A DNA stretch of 64,000 nucleotides. It comes from Camarhynchus parvulus (taxonomy: Eukaryota; Chordata; Aves; Passeriformes; Thraupidae). The notes under the pieces were generated by a model, which was given only the letters and a program-made list of their open reading frames with translations, was not told where the DNA came from and ran no database searches. Shown here piece after piece: positions 49,371 to 62,450 of this stretch. A program made the translations under genes and the position numbers. The stretch covers positions 16,445,718 to 16,509,717 of the forward strand of contig NC_044584.1 of NCBI RefSeq assembly GCF_901933205.1, read 5' to 3'. How positions within the stretch are numbered: the stretch's first letter is position 1; each line of letters starts with the position of its first letter.

Positions 49371-51650
49371 CAGCTTGGGTCTGGGAGGCATCCTGCGTAT
49401 CGCCGATTTTCAGGAGCCAGCCGGCCACTCCGGGCCTATGGTTCCCAAATATAAACAACGGGCCTTTCCCTCTGAAACAAAAGTCACCAGACCCGGTCCT
49501 TGATGGCAGATTGTAGGACTCCGTTGGCACTATCAAACCAGCCCGAGTTGCCACTAGTGCCAGCTTGAGTCTGGGAGGCATCCTGCGTGTCGCCTATTTT
49601 CAGGAGGCAGCACGCCACTCCGGGCCTATGGCCCCCAAACATAAACAATGGGCCATTCCATCTGAAACAAAACTCACCAGCCCCGGTCCTTGATGGCAGA
49701 CTGTGGGACTCCGTTGGCACTATCAAACCAGCCCGAGTTGGCACTGGTGCCAGCTTGGGTCTGGGAGGCATCCTGCGTATCGCCTATTTTCAGAAGCCAG
49801 CCGGCCACTTCGGGCCACATACCCCCAATCATAAACAACGGGCCTTGCCCTGACAAACAAAAGTCACCAGGCCATGTTCTTGATGGCAGATTGTGGGACT
49901 CCTTTGGCACTATCAAACCAGCCTGAGTTGGCACTGGTGCCAGCTTGGGTCTGGGAGGCATCCTGCCTATCGCGGATTTTCAGGAGCCAGCCGGCCACTC
50001 CGGGCCACAGGCACCCAAATATAAACAACGGCGCTTTTCCTTTGAAATAGGAGTCACCAGCCCCGATTCTGGATGTCTGATTGTAGGACTCCGTTGGCAC
50101 TATCAAACCAGCCCGAGTTGGCACTGGGGCCAGCTTGGGTCTGGGAGGCATCCTGCGTCTACCGCGGATTTTCAAGAGCGAGCTGGCCACTCCGGGCCTA
50201 TGGCCCCCAAACATAAACAACGGGCCTTTCCCTCTGAAACAAAAGTCACCAGGCCATGTTCTTGATGACAGATTGTGGGACTCCGTTGGCATTATCAAAC
50301 CAGCCCGAGTTGGCACTGGGGCCAGCTTGGGTCTGGGAGGCATCCAGCCTATCGCGGATTTTCAGGATACAGCCGGCCACTCCGGGCCTAAGGCCCCCAA
50401 ACATAAAGAACGACCTTTTCCCCGAGAAACAAACGTCACCAGGCCATGTCCTTGATCGCAGATTTTAGGACACCGTTGGCACTATCAAACCAGCACAAGT
50501 TGGCACTGGTGTCAGCTGGGGTCAGGGATGCAGACTGCGTATCGCCGATTTTCAGGAGCCAGACGGCCACTCCGGGCCTATGGCCCCCAAACATAATCAA
50601 CGGGCCTTTCCTTCTGAAACAAAAGCCATCAGCCCCGGTCCTGGATGGCAGATTGTGGGACTCCGTTGGCACTATCAAAACAGCCCGAGTTGGCACTGGT
50701 GCCAGCTTGGGTCTGGGAGGCATCCTGCGTATCGCGGATTTTCAGGAGCCAGCCGGCCACTCCGGGCCTATTGCCCCAAACATAAACAACAGGCCTTTCC
50801 CTCTGAAACAAAAGTCACCAGCCCCGGTCCTTGATGGCAGATTGTGGGACTCCGTTGGCACTATCAAACCGGTCTGAGTTGGCACTGGTGCCAGCTTGGG
50901 TCTGGGAGGCAACCTGCCTATCGCGGATTTTAAGGAGCCAGCCGGCCACTCCGGGCCTATGGCCCCCAAACATAAACAAGGACCCTTTCCCCGAGAAACA
51001 AACGTCACCAGGCCATGTTTTTGATGGCAGATTGTAGGATTCTCTTGGCACTATCAAACCAGCCCGACTTGGCACTGGTGCCAGCTTGGGTGTGGGAGGC
51101 ATCCTGCCTATCGCGGATTTTCAGGAGCCAGCCGGCCACCCGGGCCTATGGCCCCAAACATAAACAACTGTCCTTTCCATCTGAAACAAAACTCACCAGC
51201 CCCGGTCCTTGATGGCAGATTGTAGGACTCCGTTGGCACTATCAAACCAGGCGGAATTGGCACTGGGGCCAGCTTGGGTCTGGGAGGCATGCTGCGTATA
51301 CCCGATTTTCAGGAGCCAGCCGGCCACTCCGGACCTATGGCCCCCAAACATAAACAACGGGCCTATCCCTCTGAAACAAAAGTCACCAGGCCATGTTCTT
51401 GATGGCAGATTGTGGGACTCCTTTGGCACTATCAAACCAGCCTGAGTTGGCACTGGTGCCAGCTTGGGTCTGGGAGGCGACCTGCCTATCGCGGATTTTC
51501 AGGAGCCAGCCGGCCACTCCAGGCCACAGGCACCCAAATATAAACAACGGCGCTTTTCCTTTGAAATAGAAGTCACCAGCCCCTATTCTGGATGTCTCAT
51601 TGTAGGACTCCGTTGGCACTATCAAACCAGCCCGAGTTGGCACTGGTGCC
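49371..51650 (+). repeat. 12-13-mer HOR, copy 2
   Basis: This copy repeats the unit order of copy 1, including the CTTGATCGCAGATTTTAGG unit at 50,452 and the CAACTGTCCTTTCCATC unit near 51,166. The match ends near 51.65 kb, where the sequence moves into the right copy of the long-range duplicate. Confidence 0.78.
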
Positions 51651-51772
51651 AGCTTGGGTGTGGGAGGCATCCTGCCTATCGCGGATTTTCAGGAGCGAGC
51701 CGGCCTCTGTGGGCCTCAGGCACCCAAACATAAAGAACGACCTTTACCCCGAGAAACAAACGTCACCAGGCC

Positions 51773-54700
51773 ATGTTCTTGATGGCAGATTGTGGGACTC
51801 CGTTGGCACTATCAAACCGGTCTGAGTTGGCACTGGTGCCAGCTTGGGTCTGGGAGGCAACCTGCCTATCGCGGATTTTCAGGAGCCAGCCGGCCACTCC
51901 GGGCTTATGGCCCGCAAACATAAACAACGGGCCTTTCCCTGACAAACAAAAGTCACCAGGCCATGTTCTTGATGGCAGATTGTGGGACTCCTTTGGCACT
52001 ATCAAACCAGCCTGAGTTGGCACTGGGGCCAGCTTGGGTCTGGGAGTCATCCTGCCTATCGCGGATTTTCTGGAGCCAGCCGGCCACTCCGGAGCCCCCA
52101 AACAAAACAACGGCTTCGAACAAAGGCCGTTGTGGGTGTGGGACCGAGGGGCGGCCACAGGCACCCAAATAAAAACAACGGGGTTTCCTTTGAAATAAAA
52201 GTCACCAGCCCCATTCTGGATGTCTGATTGTAGGACTCCGTTGGCACTATCAAACCAGCCCGAGTTGGCACTGGTGCCAGCTTGGGTCTGGGAGGCATCC
52301 TGCGTGCGTGGATTTTCAGGAGCAAGCCGCCACCCTCCGGGCCTATGGCCCCCAAACATAAACAATGGGCCTTTCCATCTGAAACAAAAGTCACCAGCCC
52401 CGGTCCTTGATGGCAGACTGTGGGACTCCGTTGGCACTATCAAACCAGCCCGAGTTGGCACTGGTGCCAGCTTGGGTCTGGGAGGCATCCTGCATATCGC
52501 CTATTTTCAGAAGCCAGCCGGCCACTCCGGGCCACATACCCCCAAACATAAACAACGGGCCTTTCCCTGACAAACAAAAATCACCAGGCCATGTTCTTGA
52601 TGGCAGATTGTGGGACTCCTTTGGCACTATCAAACCAGCCTGAGTTGGCACTGGGGCCAGCTTGGGTCTGGGAGGCATCCTGCCTATCGCGGATTTTCAG
52701 GAGCCAGCCGGCCACTCCGGGCCACAGGCACCAAAATAAAAGCAACGGGCGTTTTCCTTTGAAATAGAAGTCACCAGCCCCGATTCTGGATGTCTGATTG
52801 TAGGACTCCGTTGGCACTATCAAACCAGTCTGAATTGGCACTGGTGCCAGCTTGGGTCTGGGAGGCATCCTGCCTATCGCGGATTTTCAGGAGCCAGCCG
52901 GCCACTCCGGGCCTATGGCCCCAAACATAAACAACGGGCCTTTCCTCTGAAACAAAACTCGCAAGCCCCGGTCCTTGATGGCAGATTGTGGGACTCCGTT
53001 GGCACTATCAAACCAGCCCGAGTTGGCACTGGGGCCAGCTTGGGTCTGGGAGGCATCCTACGTATTCCCGATTTTCAGGAGCCAGCCGGCCACTCGGGCC
53101 TATGGCCCCCAAAACATACACAACGGGCATTTCCCTCTGAAACAAAAGTCACCAGGCCATGTTCTTGCTGGCAGATTATGGGATTCCGTTGGCACTATCA
53201 AACCAGCCTGAGTTGGCACTGGGGCCAGCTTGGGTCTGGGAGGCATCCTGCCTATCGCGGATTTTAAGGAGTCAGCCGGCCACTGTGGGCCACAGGCAAC
53301 CAAATATAAACAACGGGCGCTTTCCCTTTTAAATAAATGTCACCAGCCCCGGTTCTGGATGGCACATTGTAGGACTCCGTTGGCACTATCAAAGCAGCAT
53401 GAGTTGGCACTGGTGCCAGCTTGGGTCTGGGAGGCATCCTGCCTATCGAGGATTTTTCAGGAGCCAGCCGGCCACTCCGGGCCACATACCCCCAAACATA
53501 AACAACGGCCCGTTACCTGGGAAGCAAAAGTCACCAGCCCGGTTCCTGATGACAGATTGTGAAACTCCGTTGGCACTATCAAACCAGGCGGAGTTGGCAC
53601 TGGTACCAGCTTGGGTCTGGGAGGCATCCTGGGTATCGCGGATTTTCAGGAGCCAGCCGGCCATTCGGACCTATGGCCCCAAACATAAACAACGGGCCTT
53701 TCCCTCTGAAACAAAAGTCACCAGCCCCCGTCCTTGATGGCAGATTGTGGGACTCCGTTGGCACTATCAAACCAGTCAGAGATGGCACTGGTGCCAGCTT
53801 GGGTCTGGGAGGCATTCTGCTATCGCCCGATTTTCAGGAGCCAGCCGGCCACTCCGGCCTATGGCCCCAAACATAAACAACAACCTTTTCCCCGAAAACA
53901 AACGTCACCAGGCCATGTTCTTGATGGCAGATTGTAGGACTCCGTGGGCACTATCAAACCAGCCCGACTTGGCACTGTTGCCAGCTTGGTGTGGGAGGCA
54001 TCCTGCCTATCGCGGATTTTCAGGAGCCAACCGGCCATTCCGGACCTATGGCCTCCAAACCTAAACAACAGGCCTTTCCATCTGAAACAAAAGTCACCAG
54101 CCCCGGTCCTTGATGGCAGATTGTGGGACTCCGTTGGCACTATCAAACCAGCCCGACTTGGCACTGTTGCCAGATTGGGTGTGGGAGGCATCCTGCCTAT
54201 CGCGGATTTTCTGGAGCCATCCGGCCACTGTTTGGCACAGGCACCCAAATATAAACAACGGGCCTTTCCCTTTGAAATAAAAGTCACCAGCTCCGGTTCT
54301 GGATGGCAGATTGTGGGACTCCGTTGGTACTATCAAACCAGTCTGGGTTGGCACTGGTGACAGCTTGGGTCTGGGAGGCATCCTGCCTATCGCGGATTTT
54401 CAGGAGCCAGCCGGCCACTCCGGGCCTATGGTCCCCAAACATAACCAACGGGCCTTTCCCTCTGAAACAAATGTCAACAGCCCCGGTTGCTGATGGCAAA
54501 TTGTAGGACTCCATTGGCACTATAAAACCAGCCTGAGTTGGCACTGGTGCCAGCTTGGGTCTGGGAGGCAACCTACCTATCGCGGATTTTCAGGAGCCAA
54601 ACGGCCACTTCGTGCAACAGTCACCCAAATATAAACAACGGCCCTTTCCCTTTGAAATAAAAGTCCCCAGCCCCGGTTCTGGATGGCAGATTGTAGGACT

Positions 54701-56850
54701 CCGTTGGCACTATCAAACCAGTCTGACTTGGCACTGGTGCCAGCTTGGGTCTGATAGGCATCCTGCGTATCGCAGGTTTTCATGACCTAGAGGGTCACTT
54801 TGGGCCACAGGCACCCAAATAAAAACAACGGGCCTTTCCCACTGAAACAAAAGTCACCAGCCCCGGTTCCTGATGGCAGATTGTAGGACTCCGCTGGCAT
54901 TATCACACCAGCCCGAGCTGGCACTGGTGCCAGCTTGGGTATGGGAGCCATCCAGGCTATCGTGGATTTTCAGGAGCCAGCCAGCCACTCCGGGCCTATG
55001 ACCCCCAAACATAAACAATGGGCCTTTCCCTCTGAAACAAAAGTCACCAGCCCCGGTCCTTGATGGCAGATTGTAGGACTCCGTTGGCACTATCAAACCG
55101 GTCTGAGTTGGCACACGTGTCAGCTTGGGTCTGGGAGTCGTCCTGCCTATCGCCGATTTTCAGGAGCCAGCCGGCCACTCCGGGCCTATGGCCCCCAAAC
55201 ATAAACAACGGGCCTTTCTATGACAAAAAAAACTCACCAGGCCATGTTCTTGATGGCAGATTGTGGGACTCCGTTGGCACTATCAAACCAGCCTGAGTTG
55301 GCACTGGGGCCAGCTTGGGTCTGGGAGGCATCCTGCCTATCGCGGATTTTCTGGAGCCAGCCGGCCACTCCGGGCCACAGGCACTCAAATAAAAACAACG
55401 GCGCTTTTCCTTTTAAATAAAAGTCACCAGCCCCGATTCTGGATGTCTGATTGCAGGACTCCGTTGGCACTATCAAACCAGCCCGAATTGGCACTGGTGC
55501 CAGCTTGGGTCTGGGGGGCATCCTGCCTACCGCGGATTTTCAGGAGCGCGCCGGCCACTTCCGGCCTATGGCCCCCAAACATAAACAACGGGCCTTTCCC
55601 TCTGAAAGAAAACTCACCATCCCCGGTCCTTGATGGCAGACTGTGGGACTCCGTTGGCACTATCAAAGCAGCATGAGTTGGCACTGGTGCCAGCTTGGGT
55701 CTGGGAGGCATCCTGCGTATCGCCGATTTTCAGGAGCCAGCCGGCCACTCCGGGCCACAGGCACCCAAATATAATCAACGGCGCTTTTCCTTTGAAAGAG
55801 AAGTCAGCAGCCCCGATTCTGGATGTCTGATTGTAGGACTCCGTTGGCACTATCAAACCAGCCCGAGTTGGCACTGGTGCCAGCTTGGGTCTGGGGGGCA
55901 TCCTGCGTACCGCGGATTTTCAGGAGCGAGCCGGCCACTTCCGGCCTATGGCCCCCAAACTTAAACAACGGGCCTTTCCCTCTGAAACAAAACTCACCAG
56001 CCCCGGTCCTTGATGGCAGACTGTGGGACTCGGTTGGCACTATCAAAGCAGAGAAAGTTGGCACTGGTGCCAGCTTGGGTCTGGGAGGCATCCTGCCTAC
56101 GAAGATTTTCAGGAGCCAGCCTGCCACTCCGGGCCACATACCCCCAAACATAAACAACGGCACGTTACCTGGGAAGCAAAATTCAGCAGCCCCGGTTCCT
56201 GATGACAGATTGTGAGACTCCGTTGGCACTTTCAAACCAGGCGGAGTTGGCACTGGTGCCAGCTTGGGTCAGGGAGGCATCCTGCGTATCGCCGATTTTC
56301 AGGAGCCAGTCGGCCACTCCTGGCCTATGGCCCCCAAACATAAACAACGGGCCTTTCCTTCTGAAACAAAAGTCACCAGCCCCGGTCCTTGATGGCAGAT
56401 TGTGGGACACCGTTGGCACGATGAAACCAGTCTGAGTTGGCACTGGTGCCAGCTTGGGTCTGGGAGGCATCCTGCCTATTGCAGATTTTCAGGAGCCAGC
56501 CGGCCATTCCGGCCCTATGGCCCCCAAACCAAAACAACGGGCCTTTCCCTCTGAAACAAAATTCACAAGCCCCGGTCCTTGATGGCAGATTGTGGGACTC
56601 CGTTGGCACTATCAAACCAGTCAGAGATGGCACTGGTGCCAGCCTGGGTCTGGGAGGCATTCCTCCTATCACGGATTTTCAGGAGCCAGCCGGCCACTCC
56701 GGGCCTATGGCCCCCAAACATAAACAACGGGCCTTTCCCTCTGAAACAAAACTCGCAAGCCCCGGTCCTTGATGGCAGATTGTGGGACTCCGTTGGCACT
56801 ATCAAACCAGCCCGAGTTGGCACTGGTGCCAGCTTGGGTCTGGGAGGCAT
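51773..56850 (+). repeat. Long-range duplicate block, right copy
   Basis: This is the partner of 41,710-46,543, about 10.1-10.3 kb away. It differs by a 61-bp foldback insertion at 52,093-52,153, by one additional monomer at about 54.85-55.11 kb and by many one-base indels between 51.9 and 53.9 kb. The rest matches unit for unit, so the duplication of about 53 monomers is recent in satellite terms. Confidence 0.75.
52093..52153. repeat. 61-bp foldback insertion inside one monomer
   Basis: The matching monomer near 42.0 kb reads straight from CACTCCGG into GCCACAGGCACCC. Here 61 bp intervene. They start with a copy of the A-rich box (GCCCCCAAACAAAACAACGG) and continue with sequence whose reverse complement again resembles that box (ACAACGGCCTTTG). 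The two parts form a perfect 8-bp inverted repeat, ACAACGGC (52,107-52,114) and GCCGTTGT (52,126-52,133), around an 11-base loop. This is the only inverted satellite fragment I saw in the array. Confidence 0.75.
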
Positions 56851-59219
56851 CCTGCGTATCGTGGATTTTCAGGAGCCAGCCGGCCACTCCGGGCCTATGG
56901 CACTCAAAGAAAAACAACGGGCCTTTCCCTCTGAAACAAAACTCACCAGACCCGGTCCTTGATGGCAGATTGTGGGACTCCGTTGTCACGATCAAACCAG
57001 TCTGAGTTGGCACTGGTGCCAGCTTGGGTCTGGGAGGCATTCTGCCTATCGCGGATTTTCAAGAGACGGAAGGCCACTGTGTGCCACAGGCACCCAAATA
57101 TAAACAACGGGCCTTTCCCTTTGGAATTTAAGTCACCAGCCCCTGTTCAAGATGGCAGATTGTAGGACTCCGTTGGCACTATCAAACCAGCCCGAGTTGG
57201 CACTGGTGCCAGCTTGGGTCTGGGAGGCATCCTGCGTATCGTGGATTTTCAGGAGCCAGCCAGCCACTCGGGCCTATGGCCCCAAATATAATCAACGGGC
57301 CTTACCCTCTGTAAGAAAGCTCAACAGCCCCTTTCCTTGATGGCAGATTGTGGGACTCCGTTGGCACTATCAAACCAGCCAGAGTTGGCACTGGGGCCAG
57401 CTTGGGTCTGGGAAGCACCCTGCCTATGGCGGATTTTCAGGAGCCAGCCGGCCACTGTTGGCCACAGGCACCCAAATATAAACAACGGCCCTTTCCCTGT
57501 GAAATAAAAGTCACCAGCCCCGGTCCTTGATGGCAGATTGTAGGACTCCGTTGGCACTATCAAACCAGCCCGACTTGGCACTGGTGCCAGCTTGGGTCAG
57601 GGAGGCATCCTGCGTAACGCGGATTTTCAGGAGCCAGCCGGCAACTGTGGGCCTATGGCCCCCAAACATAAACAACGACCTTTTCCCCGAGAAACAAACG
57701 TCACCAAGACATGTTCTTGATGGCAGATTGTAGGACTCCGTTGGCACTATCAAACCAGCCCGACTTGGCACTGGTGCCAGCTTGGGTGTGGGAGGCATCC
57801 TGCCTATCGCGGATTTTCAGGAGCCATCCGGCCACTGTTTGGCATAGGCACCCAAATATAAACAACGGGCCTTTCCCTTTGAAATAAAAGTCACCAGCTC
57901 CGGTTCTTGATGGCAGATTGTGGGACTCCGTTGGCACTATCAAACCAGTCTGAGTTGGCACTGGTGCCAGCTTGGGTCTGGGAGGCATCCTGTGTATCGC
58001 CGATTTTCAGGAGCCAGCCGGCCACTAACGGGCCTATGGCCCCAAACATAAACAACGGGCCTTTCCCTCTGAAACAAAACTCGCAAGCCCCGGTCCTTGA
58101 TGGCAGATTGTGGGACTCCGTTGGCACTATCAAACCAGCCCGAGTTTGCACTGGTGCCAGCTTGGGTCTGGGAGGCATCCTGCCTATTGCGGATTTTCAG
58201 GAGCCAGCCGGCCACTCCGGGCCTATGGCCCCTAAACATAAACAACGGGCCTTTCCCTCTGAAACAAAAGTCACCAGCCCCGGTCGTTGATGGCAGATTG
58301 TGGGACTCCGTTGGCACTATCAAACCGGTCTGAATTGGCACTGGTGCCAGCTTGGGTCTGGGAGGCATTCTGCCTATCGCGGATTTTCAGGAGCCAGCCG
58401 GCCACTCCGGGCCACATACCCCCAAACATAAACAATGGGCCTTTCCTTCTGAAACAAAACTCGCCAGCCTTGGTCCTTGAAGGCAGATTGTGGGACTCCA
58501 TTGGCACTATCAAACCAGTCTGAGTTGGCACTGGTGCCAGCTTGGGTCTGGGAGGCATCCTGGGTATCGCGGATTTTCAGGAGCCAGCCGGCCACTCCGG
58601 GCCTATGGCCCCCAAACATAAACAACGGGCCTTTCCCTCTGAAACAAAACTCGCAAGCCCCGGTCCTTGATGGCAGATTGTGGGACTCCGTTGGCACTAT
58701 CAAACCAGCCCGAGTTGGCACTGGTGCCAGCTTGGGTCTGGGAGGCATCCTGCGTATCGCGGATTTTCAGGAGCCAGCCGGCCACTCCGGGCCACAGGCA
58801 CCCATATATAAACAACGGCGCTTTTCCTTTGAAAGAGAAGTCAGCAGCCCCGATTCTGGATGTCTGATTGTAGGACTCCGTTGGCACTATCAAACCGGTC
58901 TGAGTTGGCACTGGTGCCAGCTTGGGTCTGGGGGGCATCCTGCCTATCGCGGATTTTCAGGAGCCAGCCGGCCACTTCCGGCCTATGGCCCCCAAACATA
59001 AACAACGGGCCTTTCCCTCTGAAACAAAGTCACCAGCCCCGGTCCTTGATGGCAGACTGTGGGACTCGGTTGGCACTATCAAAGCAGAGAAAGTTGGCAC
59101 TGGTGCCAGCTTGGGTCTGGGAGGCATCCTGCCTATCGCGGATTTTCAGGAGCCAGCCTGCCAATCCGGGCCACATACCCCCAAACATAAACAACGGCAC
59201 GTTACCTGGGAAGCAAAAG
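56183..59219 (+). repeat. 16-mer HOR at the right, copy 1 (3,037 bp)
   Basis: The unit starting at 56,183 recurs at 59,220 and the unit at 56,373 recurs at 59,410, an offset of 3,037 bp or 16 monomers. Markers are GATTTTCAGGAGCCAGTCGG (56,294) and GGCATTCCTCCTATCACGG (56,656). After about 57 kb the offset to the next copy becomes 3,227-3,231 bp (17 monomers), so the next copy gained one unit. Confidence 0.75.
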
Positions 59220-62200
59220 TCAGCAGCCCCGGTTCCTGATGACAGATTGTGAGACTCCGTTGGCACTTTCAAACCAGGCGGATTTGGCACTGGTGCCAGC
59301 TTGGGTCAGGGAGGCATCCTGCGTATCGCCGATTTTCAGGAGCCAGTCGGCCACTCCCGGCCTATGGCCCCCAAACATAAACAACGGGCCTTTCCTTCTG
59401 AAACAAAAGTCACCAGCCCCGGTCCTTGATGGCAGATTGTGGGACACCGTTGGCACGATGAAACCAGTCTGAGTTGGCACTGGTGCCAGCTTGGGTCTGG
59501 GAGGCATCCTGCCTATTGCAGATTTTCAGGAGCCAGCCGGCCATTCCTGCCCTATGGCCCCCAAAGCAAAACAACGGGCCTTTCCCTCTGAAACAAAAGT
59601 CACAAGCCCCGGTCCTTGATGGCAGATTGTGGGACTCCGTTGGCACTATCAAACCAGTCAGAGATGGCACTGGTGCCAGCCTGGGTCTGGGAGGCATTCC
59701 TCCTATCACGGATTTTCAGGAGCCAGCCGGCCACTCCGGGCCTATGGCCCCCAAACATAAACACCGACCTTTTCCCCGAGAAACAAACGTCACCAAGACA
59801 TGTTCTTGATGGCAGATTGTAGGACTCCGTTGGCACTATCAAACCAGCCCGACTTGGCACTGGTGCCAGCTTGGGTGTGGGAGGCATCCTGCCTATCGCG
59901 GATTTTCAGGAGCCATCCGGCCACTCTTTGGCATAGGCACCCAAATATAAACAACGAGCCTTTCCCTTTGAAATAAAAGTCACCAGCTCCGGTTCTTGAT
60001 GGCAGATTGTGGGACTCCGTTGGCACTATCAAACAAGTCTGAGTTGGCACTGGTGCCAGCTTGGGTCTGGGAGGCATCCTGTGTATCGCCGATTTTCAGG
60101 AGCCAGCCGGCCACTCCGGGCCTATGGCACTCAAAGAAAAACAACGGGCCTTTCCCTCTGAAACAAAACTCACCAGACCCGGTCCTTGATGGCAGATTGT
60201 GGGACTCCGTTGTCATGATCAAACCAGTCTGAGTTGGCACTGGTGCCAGCTTGGGTCTGGGAGGCATTCTGCCTATCGCGGATTTTCAAGAGACGGAAGG
60301 CCACTGTGTGCCACAGGCACCCAAATATAAACAACGGGCCTTTCCCTTTGGAATTTAAGTCACCAGCCCCGGTTCAAGATGGCAGATTGTAGGACTCCGT
60401 TGGCACTATCAAACCAGCCCGAGTTGGCACTGGTGCCAGCTTGGGTCTGGGAGGCATCCTGCGTATCGCGGATTTTCAGGAGCCAGCCAGCCACTCCGGG
60501 CCTATGGCCCCCAAATATAATCAACGGGCCTTACCCTCTGTAAGAAAGCTCAACAGCCCCTTTCCTTGATGGCAGATTGTGGGACTCCGTTGGCACTATC
60601 AAACCAGCCAGAGTTGGCACTGGGGCCAGCTTGGGTCTGGGAAGCACCCTGCCTATGGCGGATTTTCAGGAGCCAGCCGGCCACCTGTTGGCCACAGGCA
60701 CCGAATATAAACAACGGCCCTTTCCCTGTGAAATAAAAGTCACCAGCCCCGGTCCTTGATGGCAGATTGTAGGACTCCGTTGGCACTATCAAACCAGCCC
60801 GACTTGGCACTGGTGCCAGCTTGGGTCAGGGAGGCATCCTGCGTCACCGCGGATTTTCAGGAGCCAGCCGGCAACTGTAGGCCCTACGGCCCCCAAACAT
60901 AAACAACGACCTTTTCCCCGAGAAACAAACGTCACCAAGACATGTTCTTGATGGCAGATTGTAGGACTCCGTTGGCACTATCAAACCAGCCCGACTTGGC
61001 ACTGGTGCCAGCTTGGGTGTGGGAGGCATCCTGCCTATCGCGGATTTTCAGGAGCCATCCGGCCACTGTTTGGCATAGGCACCCAAATATAAACAACGGG
61101 CCTTTCCCTTTGAAATAAAAGTCACCAGCTCCGGTTCTTGATGGCAGATTGTGGGACTCCGTTGGCACTATCAAACCAGTCTGAGTTGGCACTGGTGCCA
61201 GCTTGGGTCTGGGAGGCATCCTGCGTATCGCCGATTTTCAGGAGCCAGCCGGCCACTACGGGCCTATGGCCCCCAAACATAAACAACGGGCCTTTCCCTC
61301 TGAAACAAAACTCGCAAGCCCCGGTCCTTGATGGCAGATTGTGGGACTCCGTTGGCACTATCAAACCAGCCCGAGTTTGCACTGGTGCCAGCTTGGGTCT
61401 GGGAGGCATCCTGCCTATCGCGGATTTTCAGGAGCCAGCCGGCCACTCCGGGCCTATGGCCCCTAAACATAAACAACGGGCCTTTCCCTCTGAAACAAAA
61501 GTCACCAGCCCCGGTCGTTGATGGCAGATTGTGGGACTCCGTTGGCACTATCAAACCGGTCTGAATTGGCACTGGTGCCAGCTTGGGTCTGGGAGGCATT
61601 CTGCCTATCGCCGATTTTCAGGAGCCAGCCGGCCACTCCGGGCCACATACCCCCAAACATAAACAATGGGCCTTTCCTTCTGAAACAAAACTCGCCAGCC
61701 TTGGTCCTTGAAGGCAGATTGTGGGACTCCATTGGCACTATCAAACCAGTCTGAGTTGGCACTGGTGCCAGCTTGGGTCTGGGAGGCATCCTGGGTATCG
61801 CGGATTTTCAGGAGCCAGCCGACCACTCCGGGCCTATGGCCCCCAAACATAAACAACGGGCCTTTCCCTCTGAAACAAAACTCACCAGACCCGGTCCTTG
61901 ATGGCAGATTGTGGGACTCCGTTGTCATGATCAAACCAGTCTGAGTTGGCACTGGTGCCAGCTTGGGTCTGGGAGGCATTCTGCCTATCGCGGATTTTCA
62001 AGAGACGGAAGGCCACTGTGTGCCACAGGCACCCAAATATAAACAACGGGCCTTTCCCTTTGGAATTTAAGTCACCAGCCCCGGTTCAAGATGGCAGATT
62101 GTAGGACTCCGTTGGCACTATCAAACCAGCCCGAGTTGGCACTGGTGCCAGCTTGGGTCTGGGAGGCATCCTGCGTATCGCGGATTTTCAGGAGCCAGCC

Positions 62201-62450
62201 AGCCACTCCGGGCCTATGGCCCCCAAATATAATCAACGGGCCTTACCCTCTGTAAGAAAGCTCAACAGCCCCTTTCCTTGATGGCAGATTGTGGGACTCC
62301 GTTGGCACTATCAAACCAGCCAGAGCTGGCACTGGGGCCAGCTTGGGTCTGGGAAGCACCCTGCCTATGGCGGATTTTCAGGAGCCAGCCGGCCACTGTT
62401 GGCCACAGGCACCCAAATATAAACAACGGCCCTTTCCCTCTGAAACAAAA
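59220..62450 (+). repeat. 17-mer HOR at the right, copy 2, with an internal 9-mer repeat
   Basis: Units 57,511-58,558 recur at an offset of 3,231 bp (61,122 corresponds to 57,891; 61,502 to 58,271). In addition the CTCAAAGAAAAACAACGGG / TTGTCATGATCAAACC region at 60,130-60,220 recurs near 61,900, 1,712 bp or nine monomers away. Unequal exchange among these blocks explains the different unit counts. Confidence 0.72.
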
